64,000 nucleotides of DNA from Psychroserpens jangbogonensis (GTDB lineage: Bacteria > Bacteroidota > Bacteroidia > Flavobacteriales > Flavobacteriaceae), in NCBI RefSeq assembly GCF_000797465.1, contig NZ_JSWG01000009.1, forward strand, positions 434,001-498,000, in the 5' to 3' direction. Both the position numbers and the translations under genes were made by a program. This document shows positions 1 to 8,817 of this stretch, in pieces; position 1 is the first letter of the stretch; each line of letters opens with the position of its first letter. Below the pieces are notes generated by a model, which worked only from the letters and a program-made list of their open reading frames with translations, made no database searches and had not been told where the DNA came from.

Positions 1-1
1 A

Positions 2-1576
2 AAAGATGCACTTTTATTAGAGAATAATCTTATAAAAAAATATCAGCCACGATACAATGTGCTTTTAAAAGATGACAAATCATATCCATGGATTTGTATC
101 AAGAAAGAACGATTTCCAAGGGTGTTTCCAACACGACGTGTTTTTAAAGACGGTTCCGAATACTTCGGACCTTATACAAGTATGAAGACTGTTCATACCT
201 TATTAGATTTAATCAAAGGACTCTATCACCTCAGAAATTGCAACTTTAATTTATCTAAAGAAAAAATTGAATCTGGCAAATACAAAGTGTGTTTAGAATA
301 TCATTTAGGAAACTGTAAAGGACCTTGTGAAGATTTGCAAAAGGAAGATGAATACAATCAATATATTACAGCTATCAGAGAAATCTTAAAAGGAAATTTT
401 AAAGATTCGTTGGCACAGTTTAAAATGCAAATGAAGCAATTGGCTCAAGAGATGCAATTTGAAGAAGCGCAACGAATTAAAGAAAAAATAGAAATTCTTG
501 AAAATTACCAAGCAAAATCTACCATTGTAAACCCTAAGATTAGTAATGTTGATGTGTTTTCAATTAAGAGTGATGAAGGCTATGGTTATATTAATTTTTT
601 ACAACTATCCTACGGAAATATTATTAGATCACATACACTTGAAATTAAGAAGAAACTCGACGAAACAGATAAACAATTATTAGAACTTGCCATTACTGAA
701 ATAAGACAGCGTTTTACTTTAAACTCAACTGAAATTTATGTGCCATTTAAAATAGATTTAGGCGAAGATTTAAAAGTAACCATTCCAAAGCTTGGTGATA
801 AAAAACGGATTTTAGATTTATCCCTTCGTAATGCAAAGTATTACAGAATGGAACGTTTCAAACAAGTTAAAATTGTCGATCCAGATCGTCATGCCAACCG
901 AATTATGGCACAAATGAAATCAGATTTGCGATTACCTGAAGAGCCACGTCAAATAGAGTGTTTTGATAATTCGAATATTCAAGGGACACATCCTGTAGCT
1001 GCTTGTGTTGTTTTTAAAGATGGCAAACCAAGTAAAAAAGATTACAGACATTTTAATATTAAAACTGTTGAAGGTCCAGATGATTTTGCATCGATGGAAG
1101 AAGTTGTGTATCGCAGATATAAACGCTTAATAGATGAAGAACAACCATTACCACAATTGATTATTATTGATGGAGGAAAAGGCCAGCTATCTTCCGCGTT
1201 AAAAAGTTTAGATGTGTTAAATCTTAGGAATAAAATTGCAATCATCGGAATTGCGAAACGTTTGGAAGAATTATTTTACCCAGATGACCCAATTCCTTTA
1301 TATTTAGACAAAAAAAGTGAAACGCTTAAAATAATCCAACAATTGCGTAATGAAGCGCATCGTTTCGGAATCGAACATCATAGAAATAGAAGAAGTAAAA
1401 GCGCGTTAACAACAGAATTAGAAACCATTCCAGGAATTGGTGAACAAACTGTTGTGGCTTTAATGAAACAATTTAAGTCTGTTAAACGAATTTCTGAAGC
1501 TGATGAAAAAGATTTAGAAAACGTGGTTGGAAACTCAAGAGCAAAAAAGATAAAAGACTATTATAACTCAAAATGA
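2..1576 (+). CDS. uvrC: Excinuclease ABC subunit C (UvrC), 5'-truncated by window edge
   Basis: UvrC makes the dual incisions in UvrABC nucleotide excision repair in the cytoplasm. The frame is open to the left edge, so the true start and most of the N-terminal GIY-YIG nuclease domain lie outside; a GTG at 59 is internal. Visible in order are the end of the GIY-YIG domain (KDDKSYPWICI, RVFPTRRV), a Cys-containing segment (CLEYHLGNCKGPCED), a UVR-type helix pair (FEEAQRIKEKIEILENYQ), the RNase H-like C-terminal endonuclease domain (IECFDNSNIQGTHPVAACVVF, LIIIDGGKGQLSSA, RNEAHRFGIEHHR) and a C-terminal helix-hairpin-helix (TIPGIGEQTVVALMKQF). About 524 of roughly 595 expected residues are present. 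The stop overlaps the next start by 4 bp, suggesting translational coupling. Identification is secure. Confidence 0.97.
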   Translation, partial: KDALLLENNLIKKYQPRYNVLLKDDKSYPWICIKKERFPRVFPTRRVFKDGSEYFGPYTSMKTVHTLLDLIKGLYHLRNCNFNLSKEKIESGKYKVCLEYHLGNCKGPCEDLQKEDEYNQYITAIREILKGNFKDSLAQFKMQMKQLAQEMQFEEAQRIKEKIEILENYQAKSTIVNPKISNVDVFSIKSDEGYGYINFLQLSYGNIIRSHTLEIKKKLDETDKQLLELAITEIRQRFTLNSTEIYVPFKIDLGEDLKVTIPKLGDKKRILDLSLRNAKYYRMERFKQVKIVDPDRHANRIMAQMKSDLRLPEEPRQIECFDNSNIQGTHPVAACVVFKDGKPSKKDYRHFNIKTVEGPDDFASMEEVVYRRYKRLIDEEQPLPQLIIIDGGKGQLSSALKSLDVLNLRNKIAIIGIAKRLEELFYPDDPIPLYLDKKSETLKIIQQLRNEAHRFGIEHHRNRRSKSALTTELETIPGIGEQTVVALMKQFKSVKRISEADEKDLENVVGNSRAKKIKDYYNSK

Positions 1577-3816
1577 AGAAGCTCCTTGTCGCTATATTAA
1601 TTATATGTTTGCCCTTTTCTTCTAAAGCGCAAGACTCAATAAATACCGATACTCCAAAAGTAGGTTTGGTGTTAAGTGGTGGTGGTGCCAAAGGGTTCGC
1701 ACACATAGGTACATTAAAGATAATTGACAGTCTTGGTATTAAAATAGACTATATCGCTGGGACAAGTATGGGAGCTATTGTTGGTTCTTTATATGCTTCT
1801 GGGTATTCAGGGAAACAATTAGATTCTATTTTTAAAAGTTTAGATTATGATAAGGTGATTAGCGACGAATTACCAAGATCTGTAAAAACGTTCCACGAGC
1901 GTGATAATTCTGAAAAATATGCAGTTAATCTTCCTTTTGATAAGTTTAAGATAAAGTTACCTTCTGCACTTTCAAGAGGTCAAAATGTATTTAATTTATT
2001 ATCCAAACTCACTTTACATGTTAGTGAAATAAGACAATTTGATCAATTGCCCATTCCGTTTTTTTGTTTAGCGACTAATATTGAAAATGGAGAAGCAGTT
2101 ATTTTAGAATCTGGAAACTTAGCAGAAGCAGTTACAGCTAGTGGAGCTTTTCCCACTTTGTTTCAGCCAGTTTTGATTGATGATCAATTACTAGTAGATG
2201 GTGGAGTGGTCAATAATTATCCAATAGAAGAACTTAAGGCGAAAGGCATGGATATTATTATTGGTGTTGATGTACAAGATGATCTAAGTGATAGAAGTGA
2301 ATTAAAATCAGCACCAGATGTTTTACTACAGATAAATAATTTTAGAACAGTTAACGACATGAAGAGGAAATCTAAAATTACAGATATCTATATTCATCCT
2401 GATATTAAAGATTTTTCTGTCGTGTCATTTAGTGAAAGCCAAAAGATTATTGAGAATGGTAAACAGGCGACCTTAAAACAGATCGAAAAGTTAAAGGCTT
2501 TACCTAAATATGAAACGACTAATGCGATACGACCAATTGGTAATATGGTTTCAATGGATAGTATAAAAATAAATTGGATTTCAATAAAAGGTAATAAAAG
2601 GTATACGAGATCTTATGTTATTGGCAAACTGAAATTTAAAGACGATTCAAAAGTAAGTTATGAAGATTTTGACAGAGGTGTTAATAATCTTATAGCCACT
2701 AATAATTTTGATACATTTAAATATCAATTTAAAAAATCAAAAGATAAAGAAGGCTATGATCTTTATGCTACCTTGATTGAAAATGAGATTACAACATTTT
2801 TAAAATTAGGTCTTCATTATGATGACCTTTATAAAAGTGCGGCTTTAGTTAATTTCACTAAGAAAAGGCTGTTATTTGATAATGATGTAGCTTCCTTAGA
2901 TATAATTTTAGGTGATAATGTTAGGTATAATTTTGAATATTTTATTGATAAAGGATTTTATTGGAGCATTGGTATTACCTCTAGATATAATCAATTTCAT
3001 AAAAGTATTAATCCAGAATTATTAATTGTAGATTTTAATGACATTGTTGGTTCTGCATTAAATAAAATAGATGTTGAGATTAAAGATCAAACGAATCAGT
3101 TTTATCTACAAACCTTATTCAGGAAAGATTTTGCATTGAGTGTTGGAGCAGAGCATAAAAGACTTAAAATTAAATCTGAAACCATTACACTTAACTCTCA
3201 AACTGATGAGTTTTTATTTGAGAACACAGATTATGGAAGTGTTTTTGGAAATATAAAGTTAGATACTTATGATAATAAGTATTTCCCTAATAGAGGAGTT
3301 TTTTTTAATGGTGACGTGCATTGGTATTTAGTGTCTTCCAAATTTAATACTGGTTTTGAGCCTTTTGCAATTGTAAAAGCAGATATGGGTTACGCTTTTA
3401 GTGTGTCAGATAAACTGGCATTTAATATAAAAACTGAAGGCGGTTTTAAAATAGGAGAGAACACTACAAATACACTTGATTTTGCGTTGGGAGGCTACGG
3501 AAATAACTTAATAAATAACTTCATTCCTTTTTATGGATATGACTTTATTTCATTAACAGGGAATAGTTATGTGAAGGCACTATTCTCGGCAGACTATGAG
3601 ATTTTCAAAAAGCATCACCTTACTTTTGAAGGGAATTGGGCAAATGTTGATACTGCAATATTTGAATCTGGAGAGTGGTTCTCACTTCCAGATTACAGAG
3701 GTTATGCAGTTGGATATGGCGTCGAAACCTTCTTAGGACCTATACAAGCTAAGTTTTCGTATTCACCAGAACAACGTCAAAGCATTTGGTTTTTTAATAT
3801 TGGATTTTGGTTTTAA
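1573..3816 (+). CDS. Patatin-like phospholipase with C-terminal outer-membrane barrel
   Basis: A 747-residue exported protein. Residues 1-19 form a signal peptide ending in SSKA. Residues 29-230 are a patatin domain with the oxyanion glycine loop (GGGAKG), nucleophile elbow GTSMG (Ser65) and the catalytic Asp of the DGG motif (Asp209), so the Ser-Asp dyad is intact. After it come a POTRA-like stretch (about 335-400) and a region of alternating beta strands ending in Phe (GFWF), typical of BamA/Omp85-type barrels. This order is that of the PlpD-like (type Vd) autotransporter phospholipases. The enzyme probably hydrolyses phospholipid acyl esters at the outer membrane or cell surface. It overlaps uvrC by 4 bp. 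Substrate and surface display are inferred. Confidence 0.88.
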   Translation: MKKLLVAILIICLPFSSKAQDSINTDTPKVGLVLSGGGAKGFAHIGTLKIIDSLGIKIDYIAGTSMGAIVGSLYASGYSGKQLDSIFKSLDYDKVISDELPRSVKTFHERDNSEKYAVNLPFDKFKIKLPSALSRGQNVFNLLSKLTLHVSEIRQFDQLPIPFFCLATNIENGEAVILESGNLAEAVTASGAFPTLFQPVLIDDQLLVDGGVVNNYPIEELKAKGMDIIIGVDVQDDLSDRSELKSAPDVLLQINNFRTVNDMKRKSKITDIYIHPDIKDFSVVSFSESQKIIENGKQATLKQIEKLKALPKYETTNAIRPIGNMVSMDSIKINWISIKGNKRYTRSYVIGKLKFKDDSKVSYEDFDRGVNNLIATNNFDTFKYQFKKSKDKEGYDLYATLIENEITTFLKLGLHYDDLYKSAALVNFTKKRLLFDNDVASLDIILGDNVRYNFEYFIDKGFYWSIGITSRYNQFHKSINPELLIVDFNDIVGSALNKIDVEIKDQTNQFYLQTLFRKDFALSVGAEHKRLKIKSETITLNSQTDEFLFENTDYGSVFGNIKLDTYDNKYFPNRGVFFNGDVHWYLVSSKFNTGFEPFAIVKADMGYAFSVSDKLAFNIKTEGGFKIGENTTNTLDFALGGYGNNLINNFIPFYGYDFISLTGNSYVKALFSADYEIFKKHHLTFEGNWANVDTAIFESGEWFSLPDYRGYAVGYGVETFLGPIQAKFSYSPEQRQSIWFFNIGFWF

Positions 3817-4003
3817 AATATCAAGATTTTCACGATATTTGAAGTATGTTAAATCTATTATTCAAAGATTTATTATCTCACCTTCAATTTCTTATCAAGA
3901 GAAATCCAGAATAAGCACGCATTATTGTATCTTTATATCAAGTGAAAAAGTTAGAGTAAACGAACTCTAAACTTATAAATTCTAATTTTTAATAATAAAT
4001 AAC

Positions 4004-5161
4004 ATGCCTTTTTATCATAAGCTTGGAAAGATTCCTCATAAGCGACATACACAATTCAGAAAAGAAGATGGTAGCTTGTATTACGAGCAATTGTTTGGTA
4101 CGGTTGGATTTGACGGAATGTCTACAAATTCATATCACGAACAACGCCCTACACGAGTTAAAGAAATAAAAAGCCAATACAGTGTTGCACCAAAAATCGC
4201 CAAAGAAAATAACATACAGTCGTTTAGATTGAGAGGTTTTCAAGTGCCACCAGAAGACGATTATCTAGAGAGTAGAAAAATTGTATTAACAAATTCAGAT
4301 TGTCATATCGCTTTAGCAGCACCACGAAAATCTACAACAGAATATTTTTACAAAAACACAGATTCTGATGAAATGATTTTCGTTCATAAAGGAACGGGTA
4401 AGCTAAGAACCATTTATGGAAATTTAGATTTTAAATATGGTGACTATTTAATAATTCCTCGTGGGATTATTTATAAAATAGATTTCGATACCGAAGATAA
4501 TAGATTGTTTATAGTAGAATCTCACGCACCAATATACACACCAAAACAGTATCGTAATTGGTTTGGGCAATTGTTAGAGCATTCACCTTATTGCGAACGC
4601 GATATTCGCAGACCATATGAATTAGAAACCAATAACGAAATAGGGAATTTCACCATAAAAGTAAAAAAGAAAGACGAAATTTTTGATATAGTTTATGATT
4701 CGCATCCTTTCGATGTTGTAGGATACGATGGATTTAATTATCCTTACGCTTTGTCAATTCACGATTTTGAACCTATAACAGGGCGTATACATTTACCACC
4801 TCCAGTTCATCAAACATTCGAAACTACTGCATTTGTAATTTGTTCGTTTGTGCCACGTTTGTACGATTATCATCCACAATCAATTCCTGCGCCTTATAAT
4901 CATAGTAATATTGATGCAGATGAGGTCTTGTATTATGTAGATGGTGACTTTATGAGTCGTAACGATGTTGAAGCTGGACATATTTCATTGCATCCTGCAG
5001 GAATTCCGCATGGTCCACACCCAGGAGCAGCAGAGAGAAGTATTGGTAAAAAAGAAACTGAAGAATTAGCAGTTATGGTTGATACTTTTAAACCGCTTAT
5101 GGTAACTGAAGAAGCTATGAAAATTGCAGATGAAGAATATTATAAATCATGGTTAGAATAA
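4004..5161 (+). CDS. hmgA: Homogentisate 1,2-dioxygenase
   Basis: This enzyme opens the ring of homogentisate with O2 to give maleylacetoacetate, the third step of tyrosine breakdown. The 385-residue protein has the two-part cupin organisation of the family. Near the C-terminus the His-rich segment HPAGIPHGPHPGA carries family-conserved residues, and DEMIFVHKGTG and DEVLYYVDGDF are cupin strands. The start follows a 187-bp AT-rich gap from the patatin gene. The pathway enzyme just before it, Hpd, is encoded two genes downstream on the same strand. The next two steps (maleylacetoacetate isomerase and fumarylacetoacetase) are not in the window. Confidence 0.96.
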   Translation: MPFYHKLGKIPHKRHTQFRKEDGSLYYEQLFGTVGFDGMSTNSYHEQRPTRVKEIKSQYSVAPKIAKENNIQSFRLRGFQVPPEDDYLESRKIVLTNSDCHIALAAPRKSTTEYFYKNTDSDEMIFVHKGTGKLRTIYGNLDFKYGDYLIIPRGIIYKIDFDTEDNRLFIVESHAPIYTPKQYRNWFGQLLEHSPYCERDIRRPYELETNNEIGNFTIKVKKKDEIFDIVYDSHPFDVVGYDGFNYPYALSIHDFEPITGRIHLPPPVHQTFETTAFVICSFVPRLYDYHPQSIPAPYNHSNIDADEVLYYVDGDFMSRNDVEAGHISLHPAGIPHGPHPGAAERSIGKKETEELAVMVDTFKPLMVTEEAMKIADEEYYKSWLE

Positions 5162-5170
5162 AATTTTATC

Positions 5171-5656
5171 ATGATAGAAAATAAATTACCTGCTGATCCT
5201 TCGGCATTAGTTTTAGGAATAGTAGCTCTTGTAATTGGTTTTGCTGGATGTTGTTGCTACGGAATTTTTGCTATTATACCATTAATCTTAGGAATTATTG
5301 GATTGGTAATTGCAAACAAAAGCATTAAAGAATATGCATTACATCCTGAAGCGTTCTCTCAAAGTAGTAGGGCTAATGTAGGAACAGCAAAAATTATAAA
5401 TATCATAGCAGTGGTGTTTAATGCTTTAGTGGTTTTGTTTTTCATTGGTGTTGTTGTGTTTTACGGAACAATGTCTTCTCAAGGGTTTTATGAGGAATTT
5501 TTAAATGGAAATGAGACGTTTGATGAATGGGAGAATGATTCAAATTACGATTATGATGAAGATTTTGAAATTAGTGAAGATACAATTAGTATTGATTCTA
5601 TAGGTGTTGAAGAAATTACAGGTAACGAGATAAAATTAGATAGTTTAAATAATTAA
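5171..5656 (+). CDS. CCC-motif (DUF4190-like) membrane protein
   Basis: A 161-residue small membrane protein starting 9 bp after hmgA. It has a hydrophobic hairpin at about residues 11-48 containing the Cys-Cys-Cys motif (GFAGCCCYG) and a glycine-rich turn before IANKSIKEY, then a third transmembrane segment at about 73-100 and a strongly acidic tail (DEWENDSNYDYDEDFE). This fits the Bacteroidota CCC-motif membrane proteins related to DUF4190. The function is unknown. Its position between hmgA and hpd suggests co-transcription, but nothing in the sequence links it to tyrosine catabolism. Confidence 0.8.
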   Translation: MIENKLPADPSALVLGIVALVIGFAGCCCYGIFAIIPLILGIIGLVIANKSIKEYALHPEAFSQSSRANVGTAKIINIIAVVFNALVVLFFIGVVVFYGTMSSQGFYEEFLNGNETFDEWENDSNYDYDEDFEISEDTISIDSIGVEEITGNEIKLDSLNN

Positions 5657-5660
5657 TAAA

Positions 5661-5712
5661 AACTCAAATAGATTTCTAGTTTGAGTTGTTTCCTGTTTCT
5701 TAAAAGCAGGAA
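5661..5712 (+). other. Two hairpins between the CCC-motif gene and hpd
   Basis: An 8-bp perfect inverted repeat (AACTCAAA at 5661-5668, TTTGAGTT at 5680-5687) is followed by a second 6-bp one (TTCCTG 5690-5695, CAGGAA 5707-5712). Neither is followed by a clear T run, so they look more like an RNA-processing or stability element, or a weak attenuator, than a true terminator. Confidence 0.35.
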
Positions 5713-5732
5713 GGAAATAAAAGAATAATATT

Positions 5733-6893
5733 ATGGCAAAAGAAGTAAAAAGTGTCGATTACGGTTTGGAAAAAATTTTCGATGGAGCTCAAGATTTTTT
5801 ACCATTATTAGGAACAGATTATGTAGAGTTCTATGTAGGTAATGCAAAACAATCAGCTCATTTTTATAAAACGGCATTTGGTTTTCAGTCACATGCTTAT
5901 AAAGGATTAGAAACAGGTTCTAAAGATTCTGTGAGCTATGTTTTAAAACAAGATAAGGTGCGATTAGTATTAACAACACCTCTTAATAGTAAATCTCCCA
6001 TAAACGATCATATTGTAAAACATGGTGATGGTGTTAAAGTTGTAGCCCTTTGGGTTGATGATGCTAGAAAATCATACGAAGAGACGACTAAAAGAGGTGC
6101 AAAATCATACATGGAACCTACGGTTGAAAAGGATGAGTTTGGAGAAGTTGTACGTGCAGGAATTTACACTTATGGAGAAACAGTTCACATGTTTGTTGAA
6201 CGTAAAAATTATACAGGTGCATTTATGCCTGGATTCGTGAAATGGGAATCAGACTATAATCCTGAGCCAGTAGGTCTAAAATATATAGATCACATGGTTG
6301 GTAATGTAGGTTGGGGACAAATGAATACTTGGGTAAAATGGTACGAAGATGTGATGGGATTTGTGAATTTCTTATCCTTTGATGATAAACAAATTCATAC
6401 AGAATATTCAGCACTCATGAGTAAAGTAATGAGTAATGGTAATGGACGAATCAAGTTTCCAATAAATGAACCTGCAAAGGCTGCTAAAAAATCTCAAATT
6501 GAAGAGTATTTAGATTTTTATGAAGATTCTGGAGTTCAACACATAGCTGTAGCAACAGATGATATCATTAAAACAGTTGCTCAATTAAAAGCTAGAGGTA
6601 TTGAGTTTTTACCTCCACCACCTCAAGCATATTACGATGATATTCCTAGACGTTTAGGAGTTCACATGGATATGATGAACGAAGATATCAAAGAGCTTCA
6701 GAAATTATCAATACTTGTGGATGCAGATGAAGAAGGGTATTTGTTACAAATTTTCACTAAACCTGTAGAAGACAGACCAACCTTATTTTTTGAAATCATT
6801 CAGCGAATGGGAGCGCAAGGCTTTGGTGCTGGAAACTTTAAAGCACTATTTGAGTCTATAGAGCGTGAGCAGGCTAAAAGAGGAACTTTATAA
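5733..6893 (+). CDS. hpd: 4-hydroxyphenylpyruvate dioxygenase
   Basis: Converts 4-hydroxyphenylpyruvate to homogentisate, the substrate of HmgA. The 386-residue protein has two vicinal-oxygen-chelate halves. The Fe(II) ligands can be placed as the His in YIDHMVGNV, the His in GVQHIAVATDD and the Glu in TLFFEIIQRMG near the C-terminus; the C-terminal helix containing FGAGNFKALFESIE is also typical. It lies downstream of hmgA on the same strand and ends just before a strong terminator, so hmgA, the CCC-motif gene and hpd probably form one unit. Confidence 0.96.
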   Translation: MAKEVKSVDYGLEKIFDGAQDFLPLLGTDYVEFYVGNAKQSAHFYKTAFGFQSHAYKGLETGSKDSVSYVLKQDKVRLVLTTPLNSKSPINDHIVKHGDGVKVVALWVDDARKSYEETTKRGAKSYMEPTVEKDEFGEVVRAGIYTYGETVHMFVERKNYTGAFMPGFVKWESDYNPEPVGLKYIDHMVGNVGWGQMNTWVKWYEDVMGFVNFLSFDDKQIHTEYSALMSKVMSNGNGRIKFPINEPAKAAKKSQIEEYLDFYEDSGVQHIAVATDDIIKTVAQLKARGIEFLPPPPQAYYDDIPRRLGVHMDMMNEDIKELQKLSILVDADEEGYLLQIFTKPVEDRPTLFFEIIQRMGAQGFGAGNFKALFESIEREQAKRGTL

Positions 6894-6917
6894 AGGATCC
6901 TTAATAGAAAGATATAG

Positions 6918-6953
6918 ACCTACAAGCTTTTAAGCTTGTAGGTTATTTTTTTA
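6918..6953 (+). terminator. Rho-independent terminator after hpd
   Basis: A perfect 12-bp stem (ACCTACAAGCTT at 6918-6929 and AAGCTTGTAGGT at 6932-6943) with a two-base loop is followed by TATTTTTTT. It closes the tyrosine catabolism transcript. Confidence 0.9.
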
Positions 6954-7008
6954 TAAACTCTAACATAACTATAACAGCTATATTGACTATTGGTCTCAAG
7001 TTTTTTTA

Positions 7009-7016
7009 TATTTTTG
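7009..7016 (+). promoter_or_regulatory. Bacteroidota-type -7 element (TATTTTTG) for the DUF3108/kynA unit
   Basis: TATTTTTG matches the TAnnTTTG consensus. A TTG at 6983-6985 lies 23 bp upstream (a second TTG at 6990-6992 lies 16 bp upstream) as a possible -33 box. It follows the hpd terminator and precedes the start at 7081. Confidence 0.5.
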
Positions 7017-7080
7017 GAACAGTAATTGTAATTCTCCCTACTAAACAACTAAACGTAGCTATAAAAGTTACTTTACAATT

Positions 7081-7869
7081 ATGTCTAAAATGAAAAATAT
7101 ACTACTTATAATAGGTCTATTAATTGGGATGCAAATATCATTTGCTCAAGAGAAATCTGCATTTCAAGAAGGCGAATGGTTTAAGTTTGAAATGAGTTAC
7201 AGTAATTTCTTAAAAGCGGGGAATGCAACTCTAGAAGTTAAAGAATCTACCATCGATGGGAAACCTGTATATCATGTTGTTGGAAAAGGTTGGACAACTG
7301 GAGCTATCAAATGGTTTTTTAAAGTAAAAGACAGATATGAAAGTTTTATTGATAAAGAAACTGGAATGCCCTATAAATTCGTTAGAAAAATTAATGAAGG
7401 TGGTCATACCAAAGACATTGAGATAGATTTCGATCATGAAAAACAGCAAGCATTAATTGAAAATAAAAAACACAATACTAAAAAAATTGTAGCTACAGAA
7501 AAAGATGTTCAAGACATGGTTTCGGCCTTTTATTACCTTCGTAATAATTATGATACGGAAAGTATAAAGGAAGGAGAAATTGTTAGTCTTAATATGTTTT
7601 TTGATGAGGAAAACTACATTTTTAAATTGAAGTTTTTAGGAAGAGAAACTATAGAAACTGAATTTGGTAAAGTGAAAACATTAAAGTTCAGACCTTATGT
7701 TATGGCAGGTCGAGTTTTTAAAGAACAAGAAAGTTTAACCCTTTGGGTAAGTGCTGACGATAATAAAATTCCTTTAAAAATTAAAGCAAATTTAGCAGTA
7801 GGATCATTACAAGCTAACTTGGAAGCTTTTAAAGGTTTAAAACATTCATTTCAAATTCAATTTGACTAA
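7081..7869 (+). CDS. DUF3108 domain-containing exported protein
   Basis: A 262-residue protein with a signal peptide ending ISFAQ (about residue 23; an alternative Met at residue 4 gives the same mature form). The body is the DUF3108 fold, starting FQEGEWFKFEMSYSNFLKAG and made mainly of amphipathic beta strands, which suggests a periplasmic lipid- or polymer-binding beta structure. No enzymatic motif is visible. It is followed 6 bp later by kynA, and the DUF3108-kynA-M23 peptidase order suggests an operon. Function not known. Confidence 0.82.
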   Translation: MSKMKNILLIIGLLIGMQISFAQEKSAFQEGEWFKFEMSYSNFLKAGNATLEVKESTIDGKPVYHVVGKGWTTGAIKWFFKVKDRYESFIDKETGMPYKFVRKINEGGHTKDIEIDFDHEKQQALIENKKHNTKKIVATEKDVQDMVSAFYYLRNNYDTESIKEGEIVSLNMFFDEENYIFKLKFLGRETIETEFGKVKTLKFRPYVMAGRVFKEQESLTLWVSADDNKIPLKIKANLAVGSLQANLEAFKGLKHSFQIQFD

Positions 7870-7875
7870 ACTAAC

Positions 7876-8808
7876 ATGGACGATTTACACAAATTTGACG
7901 ATGTCGTCAAACAACTAGAAGAAAAGTACGCAAAAATAGACCAAGATACAGATGACCATTTATATGGTTTGCTTTACAGTAAGCCAATTACTTATTGGGA
8001 CTATATCCAAACAGATGCTTTATTAAACCTGCAAATACAGCGCACAACACTTCCAGATGAGATGGTGTTTATTGCTTACCATCAAATTAACGAGCTTCTT
8101 TTTAAGATGATTCTTTGGGAAATCCAGCAGGTCGCAGAAAAAGATGATTTAGATGCGGTTTATTTTGAAAATAAACTCATGCGTATTAGTCGTTATTTCG
8201 ATATGTTAACTACTTCGTTTACGATTATGCAAAACGGAATGGACGTTGAGCAGTATATGAAATTCCGATACACGTTAACACCTGCTAGTGGCTTTCAAAG
8301 TGCACAATATAGAATGATAGAATTTGCTTCTACAGAGCTAATAAACCTTATCGACTTTAGATTCAGAAAAACCATAGACAGAGACACACCTTTTGAACAT
8401 GCCTTTGAGCATTTATATTGGCAAGCAGCCGGAAAGGATTATAAAACTGGTAAAAAATCAGCGCTTTTAACTAATTTTGAAAAGCGTTACAAAGGTGATT
8501 TTATTCGTTTCATGCAAACGTATAACACTAAAAATTTATGGACACGTTTCAAGGAATTGCCTGAAGCTGACCAAAAAGATGACAAGTTAATCAAGGCCAT
8601 GCGTCATTATGATTATACTGTAAATATCACTTGGGTTATTGCTCATTATAATGCAGCAAAACATTATATCGAAAGTGGTACTGGTGATGGTGAGGCAACA
8701 GGAGGAAGCGATTGGAAAAAATACATGCATCCTAAATATCAAAAACGTATATTCTTCCCAGAACTTTGGAGTGAAGACGAACTGAAAAATTGGGGAGAAA
8801 ATTTATAG
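7876..8808 (+). CDS. kynA: Tryptophan 2,3-dioxygenase
   Basis: Haem-dependent enzyme that oxidises L-tryptophan to N-formylkynurenine, the first step of the kynurenine pathway. The 310-residue all-helical protein shows the family signatures LTYWDY-like (PITYWDYIQTDALL), the haem-proximal motif HQINELLFKMILWEI, FRYTLTPASGFQSAQYRMIE and the C-terminal ATGGSDWKKYM substrate loop. The N-terminal part is somewhat divergent but all core motifs are present. Kynurenine formamidase and kynureninase genes are not in the window. Confidence 0.95.
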   Translation: MDDLHKFDDVVKQLEEKYAKIDQDTDDHLYGLLYSKPITYWDYIQTDALLNLQIQRTTLPDEMVFIAYHQINELLFKMILWEIQQVAEKDDLDAVYFENKLMRISRYFDMLTTSFTIMQNGMDVEQYMKFRYTLTPASGFQSAQYRMIEFASTELINLIDFRFRKTIDRDTPFEHAFEHLYWQAAGKDYKTGKKSALLTNFEKRYKGDFIRFMQTYNTKNLWTRFKELPEADQKDDKLIKAMRHYDYTVNITWVIAHYNAAKHYIESGTGDGEATGGSDWKKYMHPKYQKRIFFPELWSEDELKNWGENL

Positions 8809-8817
8809 AATTAATTA

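Noticed and set aside
3817-4003. A small gene in the gap before hmgA
   Set aside because: The AT-rich gap has no convincing reading frame; only a near-match to a -7 box (TATCTTTA around 3928) is visible.
6055-6240. Short frames (e.g. 61 codons) inside hpd and other genes
   Set aside because: Overlapping frames of real genes without independent evidence.
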